This document shows positions 1 to 12,610 of a stretch of 64,000 nt of DNA, in pieces (the first letter of the stretch is position 1; every line of letters starts with the position of its first letter). Position numbers and translations under genes: made by a program. The stretch covers positions 930,001 to 994,000 of the forward strand of contig CATNEN010000037.1 of the NCBI GenBank assembly GCA_950097015.1, written 5' to 3'. The DNA comes from Macrostomum hystrix (lineage: Eukaryota; Platyhelminthes; Macrostomidae). The notes below the pieces were generated by a model that saw only the letters and a list, made by a program, of their open reading frames with translations, did not search any database and was not told the DNA's origin.

Positions 1-189
1 TCACTGAAGGAACTGGTATCTCACTGAAGAAACTGGTAGCTCACTGAAGGAACTGGTAGCTCACTGAAGGAACTGGTAGCTCACTGAAGGAACTGGTATC
101 TCACTGAAGGAACTGGCAGCTCACTGAAGGAACTGGCAGCTCACTGAAGGAACTGTTATCTTACTGAAGGAACTAGAATCTCATTAAAG
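1..189. repeat. 20-bp minisatellite at left edge
   Basis: About nine tandem copies of tcactgaaggaactggtagc, decaying toward the right (tcattaaaggaactg at the end). The array lies in the B56 intron that follows exon 3 (243-335) in transcription order and continues off the window edge. Confidence 0.95.
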
Positions 190-242
190 GAACTGTACAG
201 CCGTCAACTGGGCAAATTAAAGCAAAAATGTTTGGTTCTCAC

Positions 243-2913
243 CTGCAGTACAAATCGTTGATCAAGGTACTTTTTAGCCACAGATGGCTGAAAGTCGGGC
301 GATTCCAACACGCGAAGAAAGAACTCGTACACAAACTGTTAAACAGATCAATGCGATATAGCTGCGTCTATAAACAGTGTAAAATGTATTGGAATATTTC
401 TATTGCTGTTCAATGGAAAACACAACCTGCAGATGTGGCCAGGAGGCTTCAAGAGTCGGGTCGTCCTCTTCCGGGTCGAAGTCGGCGTTGTCGGACAGCG
501 GCAGCGTACGGAAAATATTACAGGCAATCTGCTCGCAGTGGAGATGAGAAAATAAAAAGCTTGTGACATGACCTTTGCTGTTAACTAGAGCTACATTTTA
601 GGAGAAATATATACTCTGCAGAACCATTGCAAAACAGACTGTGGATATAATGGGGGATCTGGCAGTAGGATAGCTACCTAACCTGAGGATCTGGCAGTAG
701 GATAGCTACCTAACCTGAGGATCTGGCAGTAGGATAGCTACCTAACCTGAGGATCTGGCAGTAGGATAGCTACCTAACCTGAGGATCTGGCAGTAGGATA
801 GCTACCTAACCTGAGGATCTGGCAGTAGGATAGCTACCTAACCTGAGGATCTGGCAGTAGGATAGCTACCTAACCTGAGGATCTGGCAGTAGGATAGCTA
901 CCTAACCTGAGGATCTGGCAGTAGGATAGCTACCTAACCTGAGGATCTGGCAGTAGGATAGCTACCTAACCTGAGGATCTGGCAGTAGGATAGCTACCTA
1001 ACCTGAGGATCTGGCAGTAGGATAGCTACCTAACCTGAGGATCTGGCAGTAGGATAGCTACCTAACCTGAGGATCTGGCAGTAGGATAGCTACCTAACCT
1101 GAGGATCTGGCAGTAGGATAGCTACCTAACCTGAGGATCTGGCAGTAGGATAGCTACCTAACCTGAGGATCTGGCAGTAGGATAGCTACCTAACCTGAGG
1201 ATCTGGCAGTAGGATAGCTACCTAACCTGAGGATCTGGCAGTAGGATAGCTACCTAACCTGAGGATCTGGCAGTAGGATAGCTACCTAACCTGAGGATCT
1301 GGCAGTAGGATAGCTACCTAACCTGAGGATCTGGCAGTAGGATAGCTACCTAACCTGAGGATCTGGCAGTAGGATAGCTACCTAACCTGAGGATCTGGCA
1401 GTAGGATAGCTACCTAACCTGAGGATCTGGCAGTAGGATAGCTACCTAACCTGAGGATCTGGCAGTAGGATAGCTACCTAACCTGAGGATCTGGCAGTAG
1501 GATAGCTACCTAACCTGAGGATCTGGCAGTAGGATAGCTACCTAACTATAGGATCTGGCAGTAGGATAGCTACCTAACTATAGGATCTGGCAGTAGGATA
1601 GCTACTTAACTATAGGATCTGGCAGTAGGATAGCTACCTAACTAGAGGATCTGGCAGTAGGATAGCTACCTAACCTGAGGATCTGGCAGTAGGATAGCTA
1701 CCTAACCTGAGGATCTGGCAGTAGGATAGCTACCTAACCTGAGGATCTGGCAGTAGGATAGCTACCTAACTATAGGATCTGGCAGTAGGATAGCTACCTA
1801 ACTATAGGATCTGGCAGTAGGATAGCTACTTAACTATAGGATCTGGCAGTAGGATAGCTACCTAACTAGAGGATCTGGCAGTAGGATAGCTACCTAACCT
1901 GAGGATCTGGCAGTAGGATAGCTACCTAACCTGAGGATCTGGCAGTAGGATAGCTACCTAACCTGAGGATCTGGCAGTAGGATAGCTACCTAACCTGAGG
2001 ATCTGGCAGTAGGATAGCTACCTAACCTGAGGATCTGGCAGTAGGATAGCTACCTAACCTGAGGATCTGGCAGTAGGATAGCTACCTAACCTGAGGATCT
2101 GGCAGTAGGATAGCTACCTAACCTGAGGATCTGGCAGTAGGATAGCTACCTAACTATAGGATCTGGCAGTAGGATAGCTACCTAACTATAGGATCTGGCA
2201 GTAGGATAGCTACTTAACTATAGGATCTGGCAGTAGGATAGCTACCTAACTAGAGGATCTGGCAGTAGGATAGCTACCTAACCTGAGGATCTGGCAGTAG
2301 GATAGCTACCTAACCTGAGGATCTGGCAGTAGGATAGCTACCTAACCTGAGGATCTGGCAGTAGGATAGCTACCTAACCTGAGGATCTGGCAGTAGGATA
2401 GCTACCTAACCTGAGGATCTGGATCTAGCGAGCAGGAGGATAGCTATTTAGCCAGTAAAACAGAATCGAATGCAAGCAGGGCAGTACTGTACCCACCATG
2501 CGAACAATCTCCGGATAAGTAGCATCCTGCAGGACGCCCCGGGTGACAGTGACAAAGTCAACTAGCTCATTTAGACAGGTACGCTTGACCTCCTTGGATT
2601 TCAGATCGGACACAGGGTCGGTGAAGTCGAATACAACGCAGCACTGCTGCAGCTTCTTTACAAACAGATCGAGCTGGTCGCCAGACGCCGCATCTTTTAA
2701 TGATGGCAGAGGAGTCAGTTCAGTTGGCGCCTTTGGCCGATAGTGAGAACTACCCTGGGAGCGCTTCTGTTTCTTAGATTTCATTTCGTTTTTATTGCGA
2801 AAGGGATCTAAGCGGTCCGACTTGGCGGATGTGGCGGCTGCAACTGCACTATCAGGCTGGGCTGCCTGACTCTTTTTCGACTTGTCCTCGAAGAAATTCT
2901 TTATGGACGCCAT
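243..2913 (-). CDS. PPP2R5E: PP2A regulatory subunit B56 (B' family), 5' three coding exons, gene runs off left edge
   Basis: Regulatory B56 subunit of protein phosphatase 2A, a HEAT-repeat scaffold that selects substrates and location for the PP2A core enzyme. Exons on the minus strand are 2497-2913 (139 codons), 427-528 (34 codons) and 243-335 (31 codons). All junctions are phase 0 with GT-AG ends (donors GTGGGT, GTTGTG, GTGAGA). The spliced product has a variable Lys/Ser-rich N-terminus, then the family blocks [82 protein letters not shown] and RFVLQ. The wording is closest to the alpha/epsilon subgroup. I chose the ATG at 2911-2913 because its context (cacaATGG) is good and a polypyrimidine-AG acceptor lies just upstream near 2947. 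An in-frame ATG at 2976 would add 21 residues. About 200 of the roughly 470-500 residues are present; the rest of the HEAT domain lies left of the window. Confidence 0.93.
655..2422. repeat. 32-bp minisatellite inside B56 intron 1
   Basis: About 55 head-to-tail copies of a 32-bp unit built from ggatctggcagtaggatag plus ctacctaacctga. Most copies are identical. A four-unit variant block (units ending ctata, ctata with a cttaac change, and ctaga) recurs at about 1541, 1765 and 2149, offsets of 7 and 12 units, which shows block duplication. The array fills nearly all of the intron between exons 2497-2913 and 427-528. Confidence 0.97.
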
Positions 2914-3108
2914 TGTGCGAAGTGTACTGCACAGCACCTTAGATCTGCAGAAACTGGTGGAAGTGGTAGACGACATAATATTTAGACTGTTAACAACTAG
3001 TATGAATAAGAATAATAAACAAGGCATGGTTTTTTCATTCACAAATTGAAGCCACTTTGTAGTCATAAAGATATAGTCATAAAGAAAAAACACAAAGAAA
3101 TTGTCCAA

Positions 3109-6100
3109 TTACTACAAAAATCTGTATCATAATGCTTTTGGGTCAGGCAAAGACTTCACTTCAGAGACAAATGTTTCCTTAGAAGTGTACAACCACATAT
3201 AGTTTAAGACCAACAAAGTAAAAAATATTAAATGTAGTAAACACTTATAGCAAAAAAATGGCTAAATTATAGCCTATAGTCAGGAGGATGCCTATATGCT
3301 AGATGATTTTAGTGTTAGGCCATTTAAGAAATACAAATTTTAACATGAATGCCTGCTAGTCATAGAAAAACAGTACTTAAATCAAAATATTAAATTACTT
3401 GTTGACTTAAAAGGTTTTAAAATAAATATTTCTATGGAACCCATTGGAATCAAGTACAATGGGCTCAAATAATCTAAGACCAAGACCACAATTTACACCA
3501 AGACTGTCACAGCTGTGGCTGGTCAACTATTGCATAGCTTGGGTGGGTAGATATTAGGCTGATAGGTTTCTAGATTGTGCAGTTTAATAATGCAGTCAAG
3601 TACTTCTATTTCAAATTAGAGTAAAAATGAAAGTCATTTTTTATAAGGCTCTTATAATTTATAAACACTGAATCACATGTATATTGCAATATGGTATAGA
3701 TCTAATTGTGATATCTAGAGCTCTATAGATGGGGTATGCAATCCTTAGACAGTAATCCTTAGAATAGGTAGACAAATGGTTTCAAACCATCAATCAGATT
3801 TTCTGAATTTTCTGGTATGGGTTCCTGGTAGAGTTAAGGCAGATGTTGTTGCCACGTGAAACAACCATGGTGCTAAATAAAATTTTGTGTTTGACACAAG
3901 GTCAACATATTCAATGTCACTTTGTGTTTTAGCTAAAATTTAAGACCTTGTATTGTACATTTACAAGTTTTCTAACTTATTCCAATAGGACATTCAATCA
4001 GTTTGTTTGCTGCTTCTTTGATTGCTAAAATATGATAAAATAACTATATCTGCCCTGGTCCTTTGTCCATTAATGCACTATTAAATAAATATCCATATTC
4101 ACAAAATGTGTTTCAATAAAGAGATACACAATTTTTGCTAAAAATGATAGGCCTAGGTATGTCATTTTCTCTAAAGATCAAAGTACATTATATTTTGTTA
4201 CTTTCTGTATCATTGTTTTGATTGTGGCTTGTAGCCAGCCAATATTTTAAAAAATTATTCTCTTCGGCTTATCTCGAAATCTTTAGCAACTCCTTAGGCC
4301 TCTACTCTTTACAATAAGTATATTAGGCCTAACATATTGTGTCAGCTATATAACTATAATCATTTACATAAACCTTTAGCTTGTTTCTTATCCATCATAA
4401 GAATAAGTGCTAGATCAATAATTTCAACTTCTATTTTCAGCCAAGGCCAGGGCTAACAAAGTTAAACTTAATCAGCTAGCCTAGTAAGCTAGGCCTAATG
4501 CCTACAGCTACATTTAACTTATCAGTTTGAAATTTAGCATATGATATAATAACACAAGGGGAAATGCTATTCAATACAGATAATGCCAGCAACAGATAAT
4601 AAGAGAAAATTGGTTTTTATCTTTCAGATTTTCATTACATATTTACTGAACGAAAATGTAACATTAGTCACTTTACTTTGTCAGCTACATAACATAAGTA
4701 TTTTAGGATAGCCGCGGATCAGTCATGAGGCTGTATGCGATATGCATGCCCACTAGTCTCCTACGTTTCCAGACCAAGAGACCATATCATCAAAACGCAA
4801 GATACTTATAAACAGAAAATAAGATTTTTTATTTACATTACAATTTGTTGGCCACACGGCATCCGGCGAACCTAGATAGAGATACCTTCCGATTACTTTA
4901 AAGTTTGTTGATTGGATACTGTCATCTTGAATTTTCTGGGTTGAAGAATAAAACAACGCCACAAAATATAGCAATTTTAGTAAACAGTCTATGTTACAAG
5001 AAAATATTATGTTTAAGTTTTTCTTATTATCAAGACTTCAAAATTTCGTAAAGTCTAAATATCACGTTGAATCGCACTCTAGAGATATAATACTTCACAA
5101 TGTCACTGAAGAGATAGTAGACTTCACGTCACTACTTAAAGTCTTATCAGTAATACCAGTAATAACAGTAATGTCACTATATTTAGGCAATGTGATATCA
5201 TTGTTTGGTAATAAATATAAGTAATATAATTGTTCGTTGACTGTTTCTTATGTTGGGTAGACCGCTGTTTTTGTGGATTCAAACCAGACGCGTCATATTT
5301 TCTTTTGCTATTCCTGCATCGTAACAGATCCTATAGATAAGCGCGGTTTAGACTTGTTGGATAAGTATAAGTTCAAATATCTAAGAAAAGTTGTTAGTCA
5401 TCGTCTGATTAAAAATCAAATTTACTTCCTTCAACAGCAGCAGTTAACAATAGTAAGATCCCGTTATTTTTCCCCTAAGGAAAGATCCACTGGGGCAAGC
5501 CGCGGCCCCGCCCCCCCAATCGGCTGACGAATCTATGTGGCACCCACTTTCTACTTCACAGTTGTTCCCAAGCTAATAAAAACGATTTTCGTGAAATTTA
5601 GTGAAAATTTCGGTAACATCTGGATTTTCAATGGCGATTGGTTGAATATTTTGGGAGAATACTGAAAAACGTGACATTTTTTAAATCCCCATTCACTATT
5701 TAGAAAAGTGTCAATGTAGACATATTTAATAGTATTCGGTGACCACGAGCCTTAAGTAAAATAAGAATGTTAAGTAAGTTAAACCTAAGTAGAAAAACAA
5801 AAGACAGACAGAAACGGTTTTGGCGTAAAAATTAAATCTAGGTAATATTGAATTTAGTGCTGTGCTAGTATTAAGTAAAGACGTTAAAGTACTCGTACTT
5901 TCGTTAGATACTAATTTATTTCGAGCGTAGAAGAGACTAAATTAAGACTAAAAAGGTGATGATAATTATTTTGCACTAAAAAAATAATGTTTCCAAGCCA
6001 ATTCAGTGGAACAACTAAGACGGTGAACAAGCATTTCAACGGTAACTCGATTTTAACACACCGAAGCTTATAAAACGTGCGAAGACAGCAACAATTGAGC

Positions 6101-6538
6101 ACAGCATCATATATGGCTTAATCAACTAACGAAGCATTTCGTAGTAAATAGTTCAAGAAGAGAGAAATTCAAGGATAAAAAAACGTTTTGAAAAAAGGCC
6201 TTATGAAAGTATCACAGCACGCATATAGGCGATAGTTTGCTTCAGCGGCAGAATTATGTCTCAACTGGTTATTGTGACGTCCTAGTGTTAAAAGGTAAAG
6301 CTTTAAAAACGTAAACTACTATAGTACTGTTTAATAATATATAGTTTATAAAATGTTTCTTAGATAAATAGATGTTCAGCCAGTGACATGGCCGCTTTCA
6401 CAGGCCAACAGCGGGTATGTCTTAATTTTCATACTCGTACTTAGGTACATGCTCAAACAGGCGCGTAAAAGTGCGCCTTTTGTTACCTTCTATAGCTAGA
6501 ATATAATAAAGAAAACCAATAGACAAATGGCGCAATAA
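3109..6538. other. AT-rich intergenic stretch, no gene seen
   Basis: Upstream flank of the B56 gene. It is AT-rich with short random open frames only, and I see no splice-bounded coding exon, repeat array or mobile element. It may contain non-coding 5' exons of B56. The only compositional island is the GC-rich patch near 5495-5530, listed separately. Confidence 0.6.
5495..5530 (-). promoter_or_regulatory. GC-box plus CCAAT patch, possible promoter
   Basis: A sharply GC-rich island in AT-rich DNA. Read on the minus strand it has an inverted CCAAT box (GATTGG) followed by GGGGCGGGGC, a Sp1-type GC box. It lies about 2.6 kb upstream of the B56 start codon in the right orientation to drive that gene from a non-coding first exon. 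The motif match is seen; promoter function is inference. Confidence 0.25.
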
Positions 6539-6757
6539 AGTGACGAAGATAAAAACAAGAGCAATGTAGTATTTGTGGGGTCTATCCAGCACGAGCTAGT
6601 CAAAAATTGTCCCGAATTCAATTCCTTCCCTAAACTGTTAGACAACTATGTCAGATTAACTAATTGGGTAACACACGATGGCAAGCCATGTCCTCGATTT
6701 TTAGGTAGTATCCTAAATTGTGCGATTGAACCAAAAAATAGAACCTGGCAAGACTAA
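6539..6757 (+). pseudogene. short open frame, possible BEL/Pao-type retroelement remnant
   Basis: A 72-codon open frame between stops, with no ATG in a useful place. Its protein-like composition includes NCPEFNSFPKLL, YVRLTNW and HDGKPCPRFL. The NSFPKLL...VRLTNW stretch loosely resembles the segment between the RNase H and integrase regions of BEL/Pao polyproteins, but the match is from memory of the family pattern and is weak. There are no LTRs or other pol pieces nearby. It could equally be a chance open frame. Confidence 0.2.
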
Positions 6758-7233
6758 CAAACAAATTCAGCTTCTAAAAATTTGCTTCAAATAAAGATAA
6801 TGATAAAAAACTAATGAAATCATGAAGCGAGGAAAAAAATTAGTTTCATTTTTACTAACACTGTTTCGTGTAAGCAGATTGAAATGGTCCTTCTCTGCCA
6901 AACGTCACACACAATAGACAGTCGACTCCTTAGCAACCGATTGTTGACATAGGCAACCGTCAACGGGCTGTCACTCGGGGCAGTGCTTTATTCATTGTTA
7001 GCATCCTTGGCTTCATCGCCTTCTTTTTCATCTGGAAATTGGCAAGAGGCACAACTTTGACCGTGCGCCACTAGACCCTTAATCAAACTAATGTTAAATC
7101 TTCGAAAGGCGGCAAAATAATTCTGTTCACACAGATAATTGCCTTAGCTATTCGACGAATTCGAAGTCTTAATCTGACCGACAGGCTGCTAATCTGTAAT
7201 CCACTTGACAGATTTCAAATCGCGGATTTAATC

Positions 7234-7607
7234 TTATAATAATAATAATAATAATTGCAGGAGGGCTGCGGGCAATGGCACATCGTTTAGTGACACTAGA
7301 CCCGCAGCCAGCGAGGAGGCAATTCTGCCCATTTCGCTGACTCCTGAGCACACACGCACACAGATACTGTACGCAGGCAACGCTCACACAGGTGTGTACA
7401 TCTGCCCTGACTTTCTCATCGTCAGGCAGTGTACACTCTCACTGTGCCTTGGAGGTTGGCCCTCAAGGGCGTAAATTGCACGACAAGCCCCCAAGCCTTC
7501 TCTCCGCGTCTGCGCCCCAAATAAATGTGGCCTCGCCATGGAATCGAACTTCGGGACCGTGGTGCGAGAGGCAAACGCGTTAGACCGCTCTGCCACCGAC
7601 CCCCGCA
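7234..7607 (-). mobile_element. tRNA-derived SINE, family 2, in the 14-3-3 3' UTR
   Basis: Read on the minus strand, a tRNA-like head (A-box region gtggcagagcggtctaacgc, B box GTTCGATTCC) is followed by a body of about 280 bp and an (ATT)n tail at 7234-7255. It is flanked by a perfect 9-bp target-site duplication gatttaatc at 7225-7233 and 7608-7616, which fixes the ends. The head starts 12 bp past the 14-3-3 stop codon, so the SINE lies in that gene's 3' UTR in sense orientation. Related fragments occur at 41945-42185, 51286-51350 and 55733-55860. Confidence 0.9.
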
Positions 7608-7619
7608 GATTTAATCCAT

Positions 7620-10189
7620 TTATAGGGCCGCTAAGTCAAACTGACCTTCTCCGCGACCCATATCCGAAGTCCACAGAGTGAGATTGTCGCGCAAAAGTTG
7701 CATAATCAGTGTACTATCCTTGTAGGACTCCTCGGACAGATTGTCCAGCTCGGCGATGGCATCTTCGAATGCGGTCTTGGCCAGCTTGCAGGCCCGATCG
7801 GCCGAATTGAGAATCTCGTAATAGAAAACGGAGAAATTGAGCGCCAGGCCCAGCCGGATTGGATGGGTGGACGGCAGGCTGGACGCGGCCAGATCCGAAG
7901 CGGCCTTGTAGGCAGTCAGGCTGCTCTCGGCGGCCTCTTTGCGCTCCGATCCGGTTGCGAATTCGGCCATGTAGCGCAGATAGTCGCCTTTCATTTTGTA
8001 ATAGAAGACGCGAGATTCGTCAACCGCAGCGCTGGGAATCAGGTGACTGTCCAGCACGTCCAAGATGTCCTCGCACACCTGAGCAGCGACGGCGATTCTA
8101 GTTAGTTTAATATGGCCGTCAGGACGGTCTAGGAGTGTTTCTCATCAGTCACAGTTGAGGAGTGTTTATGAGCGATTTTTAGAACTGTTTCAGGGCGGTT
8201 CTTTTGACTTTTTGGGACGATGTGTGTGACGTACAAATGTGTTACATCCATGTGTTCTCTAGCAGGAAAGAACTTGTTAGAAGCCAAACCTGTTTGAGCT
8301 CACGCTCCACCTGCTGCAGGAATTTTTTTACTAATTCGGCTTTGTCCGAGCCTGGGCGGCGCTCCTCTCGCTGTTCGATACTGCTCAGTATGCGCCAAGA
8401 GGCCCTCCTGGCACCGATCACATTCTTATAGGCCACAGATATTAGGTTGCGCTCCTCAACTGTCAGCTCAACATCCATTGTGGCAACGGCTTTCATTGCG
8501 TCGACCATTTCTAAATTGTGAGCATCAAGGGATATGCAAGGCTTTAATTTAAATTAGAAAGCTTAGATTGAATGTAAGAAGCATGTGGTTTAATATTTTT
8601 CTTTGATTTTTTGTTAACTAAATTGACTGTCAAGTGTTTTGACTAAATTGACATAAAGCTATATTTTATGTTAAAAAAAACAATAACAATAACATTTACT
8701 AGATATCTAGACACATATAGAGTTTTCAGACAATAACTCACTAATATATTTTGTATTTTGAAGAACTAGTACAAAGTAGTTAAGAAAAATGGTATGTATA
8801 ATTGCTACAGCTAGTTATACAGCTTTGTAACCAACAATATAGACCTGCTGTATAATATTTTTTTGAAAAAAAAACAAAAGCTTTCCTAAATTACAGAATA
8901 ATCTTATATATATGTAAGTCCAAAAATTGAATAATCTTCACACTCAAAAAACTTCCATATAGAGATAGAGTAACACTTATAAAACAGAGGTGTATATATA
9001 TGTGTAACTTTCTCAAAGCTAGTAAACAAACATTAAAAAATTATGTAAATAATTAAAAATAAAATCAATTATAAACAACCAATCAAACAACCAAAATTAA
9101 CATTTTAGCTCATGTGCAGGATAGCAATCTATACTAGCACACAAGAGTTGTATTATTGTATCATGACACTGGCACTACAGCCATACAAGTTTTTATTAAA
9201 ATTTAGCACATTTTTCAACATCAATAATTATGTTTATGTAGCAACAAATGTAGCAAAAATTAAGCGGCAATGTTCTACTTCTGTTCGTTATATTATTTTT
9301 TTGTTTGAATTCATGCCACACATGCATTCTGAGTTTGAAAACGTTGTGCTGACATGGCTTTGCCGTAACTTGACACTTGGATCGGATCTATGTCTATGGC
9401 AAAATCTGGCAAATATGGGGGAACAGGAAGCTAAGGCACAGAAATTCTGCAACTGAAGATGGCACGAGTGCTGCTCTATTCGAAAGCCACCTCGAAGAAT
9501 TCTTATGGTGCCGTCTATACCTCAAGATTAGCTTCGGCGCCCTCCTCTACTGGATTAGGCACTTACCCGGTTTGAAAGAAGAAAGACTGACCAAAACTTT
9601 ACAGAACTGTCTGACCTTTTGACCTACTGACTTTTTGTTACCATTAAACGTGTTTTTTGTCGTTATCTATCGTTTGCAAACAAAAAAATAATATAATGAA
9701 TGGAAGTAGAACATTGCCAATTAAGCAATATTAATTAATTTTTTTTTATTTTTATATTCAATATTAATTAAGCAATAATTATGTAGCAACAATGTTTAAA
9801 ATGCTGCAAATAGCTATAGCAGACCAATGTGCAAGGTTTATTAAAAATATGCACAGAAGGCCATCCTATTTAGGAAATAAAAATCCTATTTTTATCTGAC
9901 TGCTTTACTCAGTTAGTTTTTTTGTCTTCATTTAAATGTAATGAATAAATAAAAAAACATCAAGACATAAGTCTGCCGTCGACCATAGAATAAGTTATTT
10001 AAACAAATTAAATTAGGTGTGGCATATATATATTTGCACCGTTCTCCCCTTGGATTCCTGTTACATTTACAAAACTGTTCTCGAAATAGGCAAATAGCTA
10101 GCCTGCACTTGTCACTTACCATCGTAGCGCTCAGCTTGTTCAGCAAGCTTGGCAAAATAAACACGATCTTCTCTGTCCTCGTGAGCCAT
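7620..10189 (-). CDS. YWHAE: 14-3-3 protein, epsilon type (complete, 3 exons, 249 aa)
   Basis: Phosphoserine/phosphothreonine-binding dimeric adaptor of the cytosol and nucleus. Exons on the minus strand are 10120-10189 (start, donor GTAAGT), 8290-8510 and 8078 down to 7620 (stop TAA). The phase is 1 at the first junction and 0 at the second, and the parts join to 750 bp. Family signatures are present: [12 protein letters not shown] in exon 1, [51 protein letters not shown] and [18 protein letters not shown]. The phosphopeptide-pocket residues K52, R59, R132 and Y133 are intact. [21 protein letters not shown] and FATG..RKEAAE..L.AYKAASD mark the epsilon class. The C-terminal tail after LWTSD is short and lacks the usual long acidic run. 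Intron 1 (8511-10119) is AT-rich and intron 2 is 211 bp. A SINE sits in the 3' UTR. Confidence 0.97.
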
Positions 10190-11958
10190 GACGTATATAA
10201 TATTATAGAACGATATAAGAATATAAGAACGATAAAAATGTTGCCTGATTGCAAGTAAGCTAGCACTTCCACAATTTATTTATTGACCTCGACGATAATG
10301 TTTAATTTCCCGCTGTAACTAAATCAAATTTGCATTTAAACAACAACCAAGAAATTAAAAGTCCTAAAATAAAAACATGTCAATAATATTTTTTTAAATT
10401 GTTTATTTTTTGTTTTACTGTCTTTAGATCTTTCCTATACAATATTTTTAACCGCGATAATGTTCCTTACTAACGACTTGAAATTCCTTCATGGCAATTT
10501 AAAATTTATTTTGCAAGATTGAAAGGACACTGGTAGTCAAACAAACAAGCTAAGAGGAGCCCTTGTCTACGAGCGTACGATTTTACGACAGCAGGAACCG
10601 ATCGTTATATATATATATATATATATATATTACAGGTCATGATTGTTGGCAATCTGGTTGTTATTCTGGTGGACTGACGTACGATTAAAAGCTGCTCTCG
10701 AAGCCTAGGGATAGCATATCTATATTTTAACTAGAAGGTTGCTGGATCAGAATGTCATTGAACAGTCTGGCATTGCTGTGTATACAACTTGCCAATTAAT
10801 AAACAATGAAAGTGAATGCATAGCACCAGATCTTATCAATGCACACGCTGTGAAAACTTTAGTTTTTACTTCTTATTTATTTTTTTTCTAATAAGATCGA
10901 TTAAGAAAGCTTAGGTGAATATGTTTAATTGTTTCTATAGCAAACTGCGAAAGGTAGAAGAGCAGAAACACTATTTTATGAAGAAAATGTGATTTTTGGA
11001 AACTATATCAATTCTTAAATTACATAAAATTTCGCAACTGGTATATGCAAATTTAGGACAAAATAAAAAGATGAAAAATATTAATGGAGCAACAAATACT
11101 GCTTTTGATTTACACACAAGATTATCATATGAAAAATTGTAATTGTAAAATAATTTAGTCTTGCTAGCTAATAAAAAACTGCAGGTCAGGTCGCAACCAA
11201 TACAGATAGGATTTGTGTTGCAAACAAAAAATATACGAGTAACTACTTAAAGTAGGGAAATGTTTCATCTTACGCACACATACAAAGAAATGAGATATTA
11301 TAGTTAGATTAAAGCTTTCAATGAAGTTTTCTTCTAACATTTCTAAAGCCTAAGGGAAAAAGAATTTTTTTTAAGTTATCAAACGCAAAATAAAAAAGCT
11401 CCATCAACGCATCTGTACAAAAAAATAATGCAAATATCTATAGATATCGAAGGATTTATTACACAAAATATTTGACTAAACTAAAAAAGCTTGATTTATA
11501 CTACTAATATCACAAAGTAGGTTGGAAAAGTGAAAGCGTGGATAATAATTTAATGCAGCGTACTGATATTGTTTCAATGTGTTCTCCATACTGGCGCCGA
11601 TATAAAAATATAACTTAAATTGCTTTAGCTTTTCAACAGCTTTTGCTCAACGGAAAAAATTATCGGCTAAGGAGGGACATTTTGGGTTATTGCTATTTTA
11701 GGTAACTAGTAGGAAATCATGAATTTCAAGAAACTTTTCAGCCAAATCATTAAAGCATTGAGAAAAAAATTTATTAATGTAAGTTGTTAAATAATTAAAA
11801 AAAACAATGGATACATACTTGCGTGAGAAAATACCGAAATTTCACATTATTTTACAAAAAATAAGCTTTATTTTACCTTTAAAAGAGAGATTTACTTTTT
11901 AATGAGTAGAAAAAAATAATATTGAAAATCTAAGCATTGTAACAATATATAGCTCGTA
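10190..11958. other. AT-rich intergenic stretch with (AT)n
   Basis: Upstream flank of the 14-3-3 gene. An (AT)n microsatellite lies at about 10607-10630. No coding exon, array or element was recognised in the remainder. Confidence 0.6.
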
Positions 11959-12274
11959 CATTGGCCGAGAGGTTCGCCCTAGTGGTTAGGGCGTCGGACT
12001 CACGACTTGAAGGTCGGGGGTTCGATTCCCGACTCCCCTGAACAATTTGTGTCCTTTAGCAAGACACTTAACTCTGCATTACTTCAGTTCACCCAGCTAT
12101 TAAATGGGTACCAGCATCAGCTGGGATAATTGAAGGTGGGTGTGGCGTCCCCCCAGTCCATGGACTGAACAGCTGTACGCAGCCTTCAGATGCGCCGCGC
12201 ATTAGCTGCGGCTGTGCTGTCGGCTGCACATCTGACCCAATTGGGGCAGGTGTAATCAATTATTATTATTATTG
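11959..12274 (+). mobile_element. tRNA-derived SINE, family 1, copy A (full length)
   Basis: The tRNA-like head has an A-box region (cctagtggttagggcg) and a B box (GGTTCGATTCC). A 200-bp body follows, containing tcctttagcaagacacttaa and ccagtccatggactgaacag, then a (ATT)n tail. A perfect 9-bp target-site duplication tagctcgta at 11950-11958 and 12275-12283 bounds it. Copies B (50401-50706) and C (54853-55130) share the same body. Confidence 0.92.
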
Positions 12275-12610
12275 TAGCTCGTAAATACATATTTTGATGC
12301 GATATTTTACAAGACGACCATTGTATCGAAAAAGTAAATTGCGGAGGAAAAAAAGTATAAAAAATGAAAGTCGTTTTTAGTCTGCGGCGGAAGTGAGCGC
12401 CAAGGCGAAACATGCCGTTTTAAATCAAAACAGGAAGTCTTAGATAAAAAAAGAAAATTAGTGCGATTGCTGCTCCCTTATCTGCCTCCTGCTTAAAAGT
12501 AAAAAAGCTGGTCCAATATCACCTGCACTGCTGATTGTTTTTCTCATATTTTTAAACAGGCTTGCAAATCAATCCCTAATAAAATACACCCTTAATTCAA
12601 GCGCCTAAAT

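Noticed and set aside
655-2422. CRISPR-like direct repeats
   Set aside because: The units are contiguous with no unique spacers and the host genes are animal; the same applies to the other arrays.
7384-7596. Open frames on both strands
   Set aside because: They lie inside SINE family 2 and are not genes.
9459-9575. 38-codon frame in 14-3-3 intron 1
   Set aside because: Short, with no homology recognised and no fit to an alternative 14-3-3 exon.
11959-12040. tRNA gene
   Set aside because: A and B boxes are present, but the sequence continues as a dispersed SINE with target duplications; the same holds at 50401, 54853, 55733 and 7607 (minus).
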